Under the pieces are notes generated by a model that worked only from the letters and a program-made list of their open reading frames with translations, was not told the DNA's origin and did no database searches. Of a stretch of DNA of 64,000 bases, positions 1 through 8,705 are shown piece after piece (position 1 is the stretch's first letter; every line of letters starts with the position of its first letter). This stretch comes from JAFEBO01 sp036392375 (GTDB taxonomy: Bacteria > Planctomycetota > Phycisphaerae > Phycisphaerales > UBA1924): the NCBI GenBank assembly GCA_036392375.1, contig DASVYC010000081.1:62001-126000 (forward strand), written 5' to 3'. The translations under genes were made by a program, and so were the position numbers.

Positions 1-1
1 G

Positions 2-730
2 GTCACCGGCGGCGCCAGGCCGCGGGGCGCGACGCCGTCCGAGTTTCTGGAAGGGGCGCGGGTCGTCACGCTCGAGCGGCTGGGCAAGCAGGTCGCGATC
101 GTCGGTGATGACGGGCGGAGCGTGTGCGTGCAGCTCGGGATGTCGGGGTACGTGGACGTCGCGAGCGAGAGCGAGCCCAAGCACACCCACGCGGTGTGGA
201 CGCTCGATAACGGGCTGCGTGTGCTGTTCGTGGACCCGCGGCGGTTCGGGGGATTGACGTGCTACCCGACGTTCGAGGCGCTCCGCGCGCAGCATTGGGG
301 CGGTCTCGGCCCGGATGGGCTGGAGCTGGGAGCCGGACGCCTGATCGAGGCCTGCCGCGGAACGAAGCGGGCGATCAAGGCGGTGCTGCTCGATCAGTCG
401 GTGGTGGCGGGCGTGGGGAACATCTATGCCGACGAATCGTTGTTCGCGTCGGGGATCGATCCGCGGACGATTGCGCGGCGGGTGACGCCGGCGCGGCTGG
501 GGCGGTTGGCGAACGCCGTGCGGGCGGTGCTCCACAAGGCCGTGGAACTCAAGGGGAGCACGCTGCGGGACTACCGGGACGCGGCAGGTCAACCGGGGGG
601 AGCCCAGGCTGCACACGCGGTCTACGGGCGTGCGGGCAAGGCGTGCGTGCGGTGCGGGACGGTGCTGCGCTCGGGTCAGGTCGCCCAGCGGACCACGGTG
701 TGGTGCCCGAGTTGCCAGACGCGTGGATGA
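2..730 (+). CDS. mutM: Formamidopyrimidine-DNA glycosylase, 3' part (5' end outside window)
   Basis: Removes oxidised purines such as 8-oxoguanine from DNA by base excision with beta/delta-lyase action. The reading frame is open from the first base of the window (VTGGARPRGATPSEF...), so the catalytic N-terminal Pro-Glu lies upstream and is not visible. What is visible is the family core with QLGMSG, the DPRRFGG motif, the helix-two-turn-helix segment VVAGVGNIYADESLF, and a C-terminal zinc finger of the form CVRC...CPSC that ends the protein. Nei-type glycosylases share this architecture, but the DPRRFGG and GVGNIYADE motifs favour Fpg. It is followed by a hairpin and about 500 bases without a recognisable gene. 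Confidence 0.93.
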   Translation, partial: VTGGARPRGATPSEFLEGARVVTLERLGKQVAIVGDDGRSVCVQLGMSGYVDVASESEPKHTHAVWTLDNGLRVLFVDPRRFGGLTCYPTFEALRAQHWGGLGPDGLELGAGRLIEACRGTKRAIKAVLLDQSVVAGVGNIYADESLFASGIDPRTIARRVTPARLGRLANAVRAVLHKAVELKGSTLRDYRDAAGQPGGAQAAHAVYGRAGKACVRCGTVLRSGQVAQRTTVWCPSCQTRG

Positions 731-744
731 CGCGAGGGTCGGTC

Positions 745-763
745 TCTTCTATGGAATAGAAGA
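745..763. terminator. Short hairpin downstream of mutM
   Basis: Perfect 8-base arms TCTTCTAT / ATAGAAGA around a GGA loop, 15 bases after the mutM stop codon. There is no clear T-tract, so it is only a weak candidate terminator. Confidence 0.3.
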
Positions 764-1265
764 TATCTCTCGTAGTCGTAGTGAAGAGCGCGTGTCGGTT
801 GGGGATAAGCGCGGCCGGGGTGGTGTGAAGTCGAGAGCAAGTGTTGCGGCTCGCGGAGTTTGCGTGGTGACGGACGCGCCCGGGACGATCTGTCGGTTGC
901 CTGGCGCTGGCGCGCACTGATTGATGCGGATCGACCCAGGCGGGCGCAACCGACAGGCGGGGAGGGTGTACGCGAGCGTCGCGGCGGAGCGGCAAACGGT
1001 CGTCGGGCACGCGCCGGCGCCCGGTTGTCCACGGCTTGTGCACATCTATTGTCGGATGCGCGGCGGGCGTGATGAGGGACAGAACGTCGATGCCAGACCC
1101 GCGAAAAGTGCCGATCGCGCGAACCGGGTCGGTCTGTCGTTCGTCTTTTCGCCGGGTTCGTGGAAGCGGGGTCGGACGCGGGTGTTGCGGCGGCCGATAC
1201 AGTCGGCAGCGGCGCGTTCCGCCGCTTGGTTTCATTGGTCCGGCACCTCTTTCCGCGGCTTCACC
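764..1265. other. Intergenic region, no gene recognised
   Basis: About 500 bases between mutM and the FkbM gene. Open frames here are GC-driven and show no family resemblance. Two loose DnaA-box-like 9-mers (TTGTCCACG, TTGTGCACA) lie near 1023-1042, but there is no origin-type clustering. The region presumably contains the promoter for the FkbM gene. Confidence 0.5.
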
Positions 1266-2021
1266 ATGTCCAGCCCCACCTCCCAACGTGCGACCCACGG
1301 CCTGCTCAACAAGATGATCCCCCAGGGCGGGAAGCAACTGCTCCGCGACGCGGCGCTGCAGTTCATCCCGACGATGCGGCACCTGGACATGCCCACGCGG
1401 CTGGCCCACCTGGCGACGCAGGGCTTCGCGCCCAAGGTCATCTTCGACATCGGCGGGGCCCGCGGCGAATGGGCACGGATGGCCCGGCACATCTTCACCC
1501 AGAGCCGCATCGTCTCGTTCGAGCCCAACGCCCGCGAGAAGCCGCAGCTCGAGCAGACCAAGCAGGACATCGGGAACTACGACTACAAGATCTGTTTCCT
1601 CGGCCCTAAGCGCGACACGATCACCTACGCCGACGAGAACACGCAGACCTCGCTCTTGTCGGAGAAGAAGCCGGGCGGCAACGCGACGGCGGAGATGTAC
1701 GTGCTGGACGAACTGGTGGCGTCGGGTGAGCTGCCCATGCCGCAGTTCATGAAGCTCGACGTGCAAGGCTTCGAGCTGGAGGTCTTGAAGGGCGCCGAGA
1801 AGGTGATGCAGAGCGGCCCGGCGTTGCTCTTGGAAGTGAGCTTTATCGATTTCTTGTCGAACATGCCTCTGGTCGAGGACGTGATGAAGTTCATGAGTGC
1901 GCACGACTACGTGTGGCACGATGTGATGGGCATCGCGCGCAGGCCGCAGGACGACACGCTGTGGCAGATGGACATCTTGTTCGTGAAGCGCGACGACGCG
2001 CTGCGTCGGGCGAAGGTGTGA
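1266..2021 (+). CDS. FkbM-family SAM-dependent methyltransferase
   Basis: 251 residues. FkbM enzymes O-methylate sugars or other small acceptors using S-adenosylmethionine. The SAM-binding loop VIFDIGGARGEWARMA (about residues 59-74) and the family hallmark MKLDVQGFELEVLKGAE (about residues 161-177) are clear, followed by LLLEVSF. The frame is open further upstream to 921, but the similarity begins close to this ATG, so I take 1266 as the start. It precedes a Wzx-type flippase on the same strand, which suggests methylation of a surface polysaccharide or its precursor; the actual substrate is unknown. Confidence 0.85.
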   Translation: MSSPTSQRATHGLLNKMIPQGGKQLLRDAALQFIPTMRHLDMPTRLAHLATQGFAPKVIFDIGGARGEWARMARHIFTQSRIVSFEPNAREKPQLEQTKQDIGNYDYKICFLGPKRDTITYADENTQTSLLSEKKPGGNATAEMYVLDELVASGELPMPQFMKLDVQGFELEVLKGAEKVMQSGPALLLEVSFIDFLSNMPLVEDVMKFMSAHDYVWHDVMGIARRPQDDTLWQMDILFVKRDDALRRAKV

Positions 2022-2132
2022 CGGTCCTGCTCGAGCGCGGGGACGCACGAGAAGACCGCAAGAAGGGTGCCGCCGGGGCGTTGAAGTAGCGCGTGCGTCG
2101 GCGACGTGTGTCCTGAACCTATCTTCCCGCCC

Positions 2133-3806
2133 GTGAGCACTCCCGAGCAGAAACCCGAGCCGAGTACCACCGTCCCTGGCAAGGGCGGCTACGCGAGCGC
2201 CGCGCTCAAGGGTTCGTTCTGGATGATCGTGAACACGATCCTGACGCGGATCGGTTCGTTCATCGCGCAGATCTTCCTGGCGTGGTGGCTCACGAAGTAC
2301 GACTTTGGCTTGTCCGGCGTGGCGATTGCGCTCAGCGGGATCGCGTCGGTGCTGCGTGACGGCGGGGTGCGGCAGATCCTGCTGAAGGACCATCAGGACC
2401 ACGACCGCCTGCTGGGGCCGTGCTTCTGGATGGCGATGGCGTTCAATATTGTCCTGGCGGTGCTGCTCACGGTGATCGCCTGGCCGGCGGCGGATCTGTA
2501 CAACGACAAGCTGCTGATCCCGATGTTGCTGGTGATCGCGTGGGCGATCCCGCTGGGGACGCCGGGCGGGATCCTGCTGACGAAGCTCTTGGCGGACATG
2601 CGCTACCGCGAGAACGCTTCGGTGATGACGGCGAGCGCGATGACGCGGTACTTGTCCTCGATCGCGTTCGCGTACATGGGCTTCGGGGCGTTGTCGTTCG
2701 CCTTGCCGAACATCTTGTGTGCGCTGGTCGAGAACGCGATGGCGTGGCACTATTGCCGCCAGAGGCCTTGGGTCCAGCCGCCGCACCCGGGGATGTGGTG
2801 GCCGCTGTTCCTGCGGTCGCGTTGGGCGCTGGTCGCGATCTTGGGGATCTCGGGGATGAATCAAGGCCCGGGGGCGGCGATCGGGCTGGCGGCGCCGCTC
2901 GAGGTCGTGGGCGTGTACACGTTCACGTTCCTGATCGTGGTGCAAGTGGGAAGCCTGCTCTCGACCAACATCAACCAGGTGCTGGTGCCGGTGTTCACGC
3001 GGCTCGCCGAGGATGAGGAGCGCAAGCGGGCGGCGGTGCTGCGGACGCTGCGCCAGATCATGGTGCTGGCGACGCTGATGTCGGTCGGTCTGGCGGTGAC
3101 GTTCCGGCCGTTCGAGGCGATGGTGTGGGGTGCCAAGTGGGCGGTGAGCGTGCTACCGGTGCAGATTGTGGGCATGGGGTACGCGGTGAACGTCTTGATC
3201 GCGATCAGCCTGGCGGTGCAGCAGGCCCGCGGGCAGTTCCGGGCGTGGGGCCTTGGGCTGATCTCGCTGGCGATCGGGACGATGGGCTCGGCGTACCTCG
3301 GCGCGTGGTACGCCCAACCGCAGCTCAGCCGCGCGATCGCGGCGGCGATGATCTCGCCGGGCTGTCGCGACTTCCTGGACGACGCGGTGCAGTATTCGAG
3401 TGTGTGCATCGCGGTCGCGACGGCGGGCTTTGGCGTGCTGTCGAGCCTGGTGCACGTGGCGGTGGCGCTCAAACCCCTGGGCGTGAGCCGTCGCTCGGTG
3501 CTGACCAATGCCGTCAAGGTGTGGGTGCTGGGTCTGATCGCGGGCGCGGCGACGATCGTGTTGGATATGCGGCTCGCGGGGCCCATCGGGCAGATCGCGT
3601 CGGCGTGGCTGGGCCAGGGCGGCGCGGCGCGGTTTGTGGGTGAGGGCGTGCTCTTCTGTGTCGCCGGAGGGGTGTTCGTGGTGCTCTTCGCCGGGCTGGT
3701 GCGGCTGCTGACGCCCGAGACGCTGCGGGAGAGCCTGCAGATCATCCCGGGGCGCCTGCGCGGACCGGCGGCTCGGTTCCTGGCGCTGCGCCCCGAGGGC
3801 GGGTGA
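2133..3806 (+). CDS. Polysaccharide flippase of the MOP/Wzx type
   Basis: Integral membrane protein of about 557 residues with 12 or more hydrophobic segments. It belongs to the polysaccharide-transport branch of the MATE/MviN superfamily, which flips lipid-linked glycans across the inner membrane. The N-terminal segment SFWMIVNTILTRIGSFIAQIFLAWWL followed by LSKYD-like 'LTKYDFGLSGVAIAL' is typical. A GTG start at 2133 (VSTPEQKPEP) is preferred over the GTG at 2106, because the extra residues add nothing family-like. The gene sits between a methyltransferase and a membrane phosphodiesterase-like gene in a surface-sugar neighbourhood. The specific substrate cannot be told from sequence. Confidence 0.82.
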   Translation: MSTPEQKPEPSTTVPGKGGYASAALKGSFWMIVNTILTRIGSFIAQIFLAWWLTKYDFGLSGVAIALSGIASVLRDGGVRQILLKDHQDHDRLLGPCFWMAMAFNIVLAVLLTVIAWPAADLYNDKLLIPMLLVIAWAIPLGTPGGILLTKLLADMRYRENASVMTASAMTRYLSSIAFAYMGFGALSFALPNILCALVENAMAWHYCRQRPWVQPPHPGMWWPLFLRSRWALVAILGISGMNQGPGAAIGLAAPLEVVGVYTFTFLIVVQVGSLLSTNINQVLVPVFTRLAEDEERKRAAVLRTLRQIMVLATLMSVGLAVTFRPFEAMVWGAKWAVSVLPVQIVGMGYAVNVLIAISLAVQQARGQFRAWGLGLISLAIGTMGSAYLGAWYAQPQLSRAIAAAMISPGCRDFLDDAVQYSSVCIAVATAGFGVLSSLVHVAVALKPLGVSRRSVLTNAVKVWVLGLIAGAATIVLDMRLAGPIGQIASAWLGQGGAARFVGEGVLFCVAGGVFVVLFAGLVRLLTPETLRESLQIIPGRLRGPAARFLALRPEGG

Positions 3807-3827
3807 AGCGGATACTCTGTGCCGCGG

Positions 3828-5087
3828 ATGCCTCGTGCGGCGGCTCTCATCTTTCGTGTGTGCTCGGCGGGCTTGTTCGCGCTCGCGGGTATCACGCTCG
3901 CGTTGTGGCTGGTGGGGCGGGTGTTCAACGACAGCTTCCGCTGGTCGCAGTTCATCTTCTGGATTCCCAGCATCTTCTCGATCGTGTTCAGCGGTATGGC
4001 GGCGGTGCTGGCGCTGTCGATCCAGTTGTTTGTGAAGGGCTTTGAGCAGATCCGCACCGGCGGGCCCCGGTACGAGCGTCCGGTCTTCTACAAGCGGTAC
4101 GCGAAGAACCCGTACGTCTTGCTGTGCTTGGTGTGGATCGCCTTTGCCTCGTGGTCGGCGGTCAGCGAGCACCGGGTGCACGGCGGGCTGATCGACGTGG
4201 GTCGGGTGCGTGGCGCCAAGTCCACCACGGCGACATTCTGGAACATCGGCGGGCGCGTGCGCGAGGGCTGGGTCGAGGCGCTGCGTCCGCTCGAGAGCGA
4301 TCTGATCGTGGTCAGCAACCAGCCCAACTGGGACGTGGTGAACGACTTCAAGACGCTGGGCGACGGACAGACCACCACCTTTCTGGCCGGGGTCTTCCTG
4401 GTGCACACGCGGCTGTCGCTCCGCGAGTGGGGGTTCACCACGCTGGGCATCGAGCCGGGTGTCGGCTTTGATCCGCGGCGGAGCACGGGGCGCTACGACA
4501 CGGTGGACCCGGGGTACGCGATGTACCTGGTGTTCGAGGCCGCGGGCACGGCAAAGGAGGGGCTGGGGACCGATTTCGTGGTATGGCTCATGGACCTGCC
4601 GAGCGATCCGACCCTATCACGCCAGAACGTGACCAGGCAGGCGCGGGAGGCGCTCGACAACTGGAAGGGCGTGGCGACAGTCCGTGCCGCGGCCGACCCG
4701 GCGAAGCCGGATGCACCGGTGCAGTGGACGAACGTCCCGGCGGAGCAGCTCGGTCGCCGGGGGTTTCCGACGCCGGACTTGGTGCTGGGGGATTTCAACA
4801 TCCCGCGCGGCAGCCGCAGCCTGAAGAACCTGGTGGGCGATATGGCCAACGCGTACGACCAGGCGGGTGCCGGGTACACGGCGTCGTACCCGCGCAAGGT
4901 GCCGTTCGCGCAGCTCGACGGGCCGGGCCTGATCGGGCTGGTGCGGTGGATGATCCCGAGCGACGTGCCGTTCTTCCACATCGACCAGGCGTTCGTGGAC
5001 CCGAGCCTGCACGCGACGCGGTACCGGACGATGAACCTGGGTTTCGGGACGCACTGGGCGCAGTTTGTGGAAGTGCAGGCGAGATGA
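3828..5087 (+). CDS. Membrane-anchored endonuclease/exonuclease/phosphatase-family protein
   Basis: About 419 residues. Three hydrophobic segments lie in the first 120 residues (LFALAGITLALWLVG, FWIPSIFSIVFSGMAAVLAL, VLLCLVWIAFASWSAV), followed by a soluble domain. That domain contains NIGGRVREGW, VVSNQPNWD, the EEP hallmark GDFNIPRGS near residue 320 and a late HIDQAF segment, as in Mg-dependent phosphodiesterases of the DNase I-like fold. ATG 3828 is preferred to GTG 3819. It follows the flippase by 21 bases and is probably in the same operon. The substrate is unknown; family members cleave DNA, phosphoinositides or sphingomyelin. The gene ends exactly where an octamer repeat begins. Confidence 0.72.
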   Translation: MPRAAALIFRVCSAGLFALAGITLALWLVGRVFNDSFRWSQFIFWIPSIFSIVFSGMAAVLALSIQLFVKGFEQIRTGGPRYERPVFYKRYAKNPYVLLCLVWIAFASWSAVSEHRVHGGLIDVGRVRGAKSTTATFWNIGGRVREGWVEALRPLESDLIVVSNQPNWDVVNDFKTLGDGQTTTFLAGVFLVHTRLSLREWGFTTLGIEPGVGFDPRRSTGRYDTVDPGYAMYLVFEAAGTAKEGLGTDFVVWLMDLPSDPTLSRQNVTRQAREALDNWKGVATVRAAADPAKPDAPVQWTNVPAEQLGRRGFPTPDLVLGDFNIPRGSRSLKNLVGDMANAYDQAGAGYTASYPRKVPFAQLDGPGLIGLVRWMIPSDVPFFHIDQAFVDPSLHATRYRTMNLGFGTHWAQFVEVQAR

Positions 5088-5120
5088 TGTCGGATTTCGG
5101 ATGTGGGATGTCGGATGTGT
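5088..5120. repeat. Left arm of octamer palindromic element (GGATGTCG units)
   Basis: Four imperfect 8-base units related to GGATGTCG start directly after the TGA of the preceding gene. The complementary CATCCGAC units stand at 5518-5639, so the pair forms a large inverted repeat with a gene in its loop. Confidence 0.85.
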
Positions 5121-5127
5121 TGAGAGG

Positions 5128-5157
5128 CGCGTCTACTGCTCAGACGCGGTTCTTTTT
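5128..5157 (+). terminator. Rho-independent-like terminator for the + strand operon
   Basis: Hairpin CGCGTCT / AGACGCG with a 7-base loop followed by GTTCTTTTT. It lies about 40 bases after the stop of the upstream + strand gene and overlaps the last codons of the convergent four-helix-bundle gene. Confidence 0.6.
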
Positions 5158-5496
5158 CGCCGATCGAATCGTCGCGACGACGATCGCCAAGAGTTCTTCA
5201 CACTCATCTCGCAGCTCAGTCAGCCGCGAAGCCTTCACCCTTCCACTGTCGGCGAGCAACTCAAGCCAGTACGACGACTCATCCGCTTCTTCCTCGACGA
5301 TTCCAAGCTTGCTGATGAACTCCGCTCGTGAACGGGCGCGGCGAGCGGCTCGATAGTTCGCTCCGATCGAAGTTGCGGAGCGAAGCAGTTGCTTGCCAAG
5401 GACGTCAGACACTCGTCCGGTTGGCAGCGAATCGACCAACTTGATGACTCGCAGCGCAAACGTTCGCGTACGAGTCTTCATCTCGTCTGCGTTCAT
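5140..5496 (-). CDS. Four-helix-bundle protein (S23 / TIGR02436-like)
   Basis: 118 residues, all-helical, with the family core LPTGRVSDVLGKQLLRSATSIGANYRAARRARSRAEFISKLGIVEEEADESSYWLELL. Relatives are encoded in intervening sequences of some 23S rRNA genes and, as Avd proteins, in diversity-generating retroelements; the biochemical role of most is unknown. The ATG at 5496 is preferred over the upstream TTG. The gene is enclosed by the two inverted arms of an octamer repeat (5088-5120 and 5518-5639), and the whole unit exactly fills the space between two convergent genes. This suggests a mobile cargo relation rather than an operon role. Confidence 0.8.
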   Translation of the reverse strand: MNADEMKTRTRTFALRVIKLVDSLPTGRVSDVLGKQLLRSATSIGANYRAARRARSRAEFISKLGIVEEEADESSYWLELLADSGRVKASRLTELRDECEELLAIVVATIRSAKKNRV

Positions 5497-5517
5497 CAAA
5501 AAATCGTATCAAATGTA

Positions 5518-5639
5518 GGATCCGGATGACATCCGACATCCGACATCCGACATCCGACATCCGACATCCGACATCCGACATCCGACATCCGACATCCGAC
5601 ATCCGACATCCGACATCCGACATCCGACATCCGACATCA
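5518..5639. repeat. Right arm of octamer palindromic element (about 14 tandem CATCCGAC units)
   Basis: Near-perfect tandem array of the octamer CATCCGAC, inverted relative to the arm at 5088-5120. Because 24 bases are both three octamers and eight codons, it translates on the minus strand as an MSDVGCR-type repeat. The last unit overlaps the stop codon of the downstream dehydrogenase gene. Confidence 0.95.
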
Positions 5640-6983
5640 GGCCCGGACCAGACGGTCGCCCATTTCGCCCGCGTGCTTCTTCATGGCGTTGCGGGTGTCG
5701 ACGACCAGCTTGCTGTGCTTGGCGACGACGCCGTAGTCGAACGCTGAGTGGTTGGTCGAGATCAGCACGCAGTCGTACTTCGCCAGGTTCTCCGGCGTGA
5801 GGTCGACCGAGTGCATGTCGAGGTTGTACTTGCGGACCGGCTTGGTGTACTTGACGAAGGGGTCGCTGTAATCGACCTTCGCGCCCATGTCGAGCAGGAG
5901 CTCGATGAGTTCGTACGTCGGGCTCTCGCGGGTGTCGGCGATGTCGGGCTTGTACGCCAGGCCGAGCACCAAGACCTTGGCACCCTTCGTGGCCTTGCTG
6001 TGGTTGTTGAGAGCGGCAGCGACCTTGTGCACCACGTAGTGGGGCATCGAGTTGTTCACTTCGCCGGCGATCTCGATGAAGCGCGCGGGGACTTTGAACT
6101 CCTTGGCCTTCCACGTCAGGTAGAACGGATCGATCGGGATGCAGTGACCCCCCAGTCCGGGGCCGGGGTAGAAGGGCATGAAGCCGAAGGGCTTGGTGCT
6201 GGCGGCCTCGATGACCTCCCAGACGTTGATGCCCATGGCGTCCATGATGGTCTTGAGCTCGTTCACCAGCGCGATGTTCACGCAGCGGAAGACGTTCTCA
6301 AAGACCTTGCTGGCCTCGGCGACCTCGGCGCTGCTCACCGGGACGACCGTCTTGATCGGGCCGGTGTAGAGCTTGGTGGCCAGTTCGCCGGAGACTTTGT
6401 CCAGGCCGCCGACGAGCTTGGGGATGGTGGTCGTGCTGTGGCTCTTGCGGCCCGGGTCCTCGCGCTCGGGGCTGAAGGCGACGAAGGTGTTGTCGCCGAG
6501 CTTGAGGTTGACGCCCTTCTTGGCGGCGGCCTTGATCATCGCGGGCAGCATGTCCTCGCGGGTGGTGCCGGGGTAGGAGGTGGACTCGAGGACGACGAGC
6601 TGGCCCTCGCGGCTGTTCTCACCGATCATGACGCCGGTGTTGACGACGTAGGAGAGATCGGGCTCGCCGTGCTGACCCAGGGGCGTGGGGACGCAGACGA
6701 TGATCGCGTCGGCCTTCTGCAGTGCCTTGGGGTCGGTGGTCGCGTCGAAGCGCTTGCTGCCGACGAAGGGCTTGCACATGTCGCTGCCGAGGTGGGGCAG
6801 GTAGTTCTCGCCCTTCTTGAGCAGGACGGGCTTCTCGGGGTCGATGTCGAAGCCCAGAACCGGGTAGCCGGCCTCGTGGAACGCGGCCAGGAGCGGAAGT
6901 CCGACATAGCCCAGGCCGATGATGGCGACGAGGGCCTGTTTGGATTCGATCTTGTTCTTGAGCTGCTCGGCGTGCGTGCCCAT
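5637..6983 (-). CDS. UDP-sugar 6-dehydrogenase, WbpA/WecC type
   Basis: 448 residues. NAD-dependent four-electron oxidation of a UDP-hexose or UDP-N-acetylhexosamine to the uronic acid. Visible features are the Rossmann loop IIGLGYVGLPL near residue 20, VCVPTPLG, VVLESTSYPGTTRE, FSPEREDPG, and the catalytic-cysteine motif GGHCIPIDPFYLTWKA near residue 280, followed by a second nucleotide-fold domain with LGLAYKPDIADTRESP. The length fits the family. ATG 6983 is chosen because similarity begins there, although the frame is open to 7211. The PGRKSH and WbpA-like features suggest UDP-GlcNAc, but UDP-glucose is not excluded. It is divergent from the GT4 gene and feeds surface polysaccharide synthesis. 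Confidence 0.88.
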   Translation of the reverse strand: MGTHAEQLKNKIESKQALVAIIGLGYVGLPLLAAFHEAGYPVLGFDIDPEKPVLLKKGENYLPHLGSDMCKPFVGSKRFDATTDPKALQKADAIIVCVPTPLGQHGEPDLSYVVNTGVMIGENSREGQLVVLESTSYPGTTREDMLPAMIKAAAKKGVNLKLGDNTFVAFSPEREDPGRKSHSTTTIPKLVGGLDKVSGELATKLYTGPIKTVVPVSSAEVAEASKVFENVFRCVNIALVNELKTIMDAMGINVWEVIEAASTKPFGFMPFYPGPGLGGHCIPIDPFYLTWKAKEFKVPARFIEIAGEVNNSMPHYVVHKVAAALNNHSKATKGAKVLVLGLAYKPDIADTRESPTYELIELLLDMGAKVDYSDPFVKYTKPVRKYNLDMHSVDLTPENLAKYDCVLISTNHSAFDYGVVAKHSKLVVDTRNAMKKHAGEMGDRLVRA

Positions 6984-7189
6984 GCCTGGTGATCTCCGGG
7001 GAAGCCTGCTACGCCGCGGAACGGTCGGGAGTGCGGCGGAAGACATCGTCGGTCCGAAAAAACGGGCCGGACTATAGCGATCCGTGCCAATTGGACCGCC
7101 CGGTCCGGCAGTGTTCCCAGGCGACTTCATCGGCTCTTTGCAGGGGCGTGTTCGGCGTGACTGACCGCGATCTTCTATCCTCACCGCCC

Positions 7190-8500
7190 GTGGCGACTTC
7201 GAGCCCCACATCCGGACCCTCCGACGCGACGAGCCGCGTGCCGAACGCGCAACTTCGGGTCACTGTGTGCGAGCCGGCGCTCGCCCGGTACCGCTTGCCG
7301 ACGTGGCAGGAACTGTCGCGTAGACCGGGTCTCAAGTTTCATCTGGAGTACGCGTCGGACGGGCATGTGCCGAACGTGGAGCCGGTGGGGATCGATGCCC
7401 ATTTCACACCTGCCAAGGTGGTGCTGAAGAGGCCGCCCTTGTTCTGGAACCCGGGCTCGCTGGCGACACTGGACCGCGTGCCGGCGGACGCGATTGTGTT
7501 CAACTGGAACGTGCGGGTGCTGAGCCTGCCGCTGGCGATCCGAAAGGCGCGGCGGAAGAACTGCGGCGTGGTGCTGTTCGGGCACGGGTTCTCCAAGAAC
7601 GAGACGGCGCTGCGGCGTGGGCTGCGGAACTGGGTCGGGCGCAAGGCCGATTGCGTGCTGGTGTATTCGGAGTCAGCGCGGCAGGACTTGATCAAGGATG
7701 GGTTTGAGCCGCAGCGGGTGTTTGTGGCTCCCAACAGCGTCGATCAGACGGAGATCCAAGCGGCCCGCGCTGATTGGCTGTCGCGGCCGGGCGACTTGGA
7801 AGCGTTCCGCCGGGAGAACGGGTTGGAGACGAGCGAGCAGGCGGGCGGCACGCGAAGCCCGGTGCTGATCTTCGTGGCCCGGCTCGACCCCTTGCGCCGG
7901 CTGGACATGTTGCTCGAGGCGATGCCGACGATCGGTAAGGCTCATCCCGGTGTGCAGTTGGTGATCATCGGCGGCGGGAGCGAGCTTGAGCCGCTGAAGC
8001 AGCAGGCGGCACGGCTGGGGCTGAACGGCGAAGCTGGCGGCACCACCGGTGCAAACGTCCGCTTCCTCGGAGCGGTCTACGGCGAACCGAACATCGCGCC
8101 GTGGTTCCTGTCGAGTGATCTCATGGTGTTCCCGAGCCATATGGGCCTCAGCGCTCTGCACGCCATGGGCTACGGCGTGCCGGTCATCACCTGCAACAAC
8201 GCCAGCAAGCACGGGCCGGAGTTTGATGTGATCCGTGATGTGTTTGCGGCTGCATCCACGAACCCCACGCGCGAGCGTGGTGCCGCGGACGCTTCCAAAG
8301 CCCCGAACGGCGCCACCTTTCGTGACGAAGACACGCAGGATCTTGCCGCCAAGGTCATCGACCTGCTCAACGACCGTGCTCGCTTGCAGCAGCTCGCCGC
8401 CAGCGCCCATCACACCGCCGCGGTGCAGTACAGCATCCCGAAGATGGTGGACGGGTTCGAAGCCGCATTGCGATTTGCGGCGGCGCGAAGGGGCAAGTGA
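7190..8500 (+). CDS. Family 4 glycosyltransferase
   Basis: About 436 residues of GT-B fold. It has an acceptor-binding N-terminal half with VVLFGHGFSKNE and CVLVYSESARQDLIKDG, then a donor-binding half with LIFVARLDPLRRLDMLLEAMP, VIIGGGSELEPL and WFLSSDLMVFPSHMGLSALHAMGYGVPVIT, which replaces the usual EGFGL-EAMA motif. The start is uncertain: GTG 7190 (VATSSPTSG) and GTG 7157 are both possible. It transfers a sugar to a glycan or lipid acceptor, and the identity cannot be deduced. Its location beside the dehydrogenase, flippase and methyltransferase places it in the surface-polysaccharide cluster. Confidence 0.8.
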   Translation: MATSSPTSGPSDATSRVPNAQLRVTVCEPALARYRLPTWQELSRRPGLKFHLEYASDGHVPNVEPVGIDAHFTPAKVVLKRPPLFWNPGSLATLDRVPADAIVFNWNVRVLSLPLAIRKARRKNCGVVLFGHGFSKNETALRRGLRNWVGRKADCVLVYSESARQDLIKDGFEPQRVFVAPNSVDQTEIQAARADWLSRPGDLEAFRRENGLETSEQAGGTRSPVLIFVARLDPLRRLDMLLEAMPTIGKAHPGVQLVIIGGGSELEPLKQQAARLGLNGEAGGTTGANVRFLGAVYGEPNIAPWFLSSDLMVFPSHMGLSALHAMGYGVPVITCNNASKHGPEFDVIRDVFAAASTNPTRERGAADASKAPNGATFRDEDTQDLAAKVIDLLNDRARLQQLAASAHHTAAVQYSIPKMVDGFEAALRFAAARRGK

Positions 8501-8525
8501 GCGAAGAGGCCAGACGGGGGCGGTG

Positions 8526-8668
8526 CCTTCTAGGCCCCGGCGTGAAGCCGCTGAAGCAGCCGAATGAGAGTGGCGTCTTGCAACAGCCCAGCGGCGTCCT
8601 TGGATACACCAAAGGTGTGACTGGCTTGAAGTCATGCACCGGAGCGTTCTGCGCCGGGGCCTAGAAGG
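8526..8668. repeat. Inverted repeat with perfect 17-base arms
   Basis: CCTTCTAGGCCCCGGCG at 8526-8542 is exactly complementary to CGCCGGGGCCTAGAAGG at 8652-8668, separated by 109 bases. It fills the gap between the glycosyltransferase and gatC and is probably a small non-autonomous palindromic element. Confidence 0.8.
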
Positions 8669-8705
8669 CCCCGCTCCCAAGACTTGCGTCGCTTACAGTC
8701 TTTCG

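Noticed and set aside
1020..1050. DnaA-box-like 9-mers suggesting an origin
   Set aside because: Only two loose matches, no AT-rich unwinding stretch and no dnaA/dnaN/gyrB context.
549..2945. A 798-codon open frame on the minus strand
   Set aside because: It is the antisense shadow of mutM, the FkbM gene and the flippase; composition is Arg/His/Pro-rich with no family pattern.
5140..5496. Diversity-generating retroelement based on the Avd-like four-helix-bundle protein
   Set aside because: No reverse transcriptase and no template/variable repeat pair was found in the window.
5518..5639. CRISPR array
   Set aside because: The 8-base units are directly tandem with no spacers, and no cas gene is near.
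5526..5747. Repetitive peptide frames (TSDIRHP, MSDVGCR)
   Set aside because: They are translations of the octamer array, which is open in several frames because three octamers equal eight codons.
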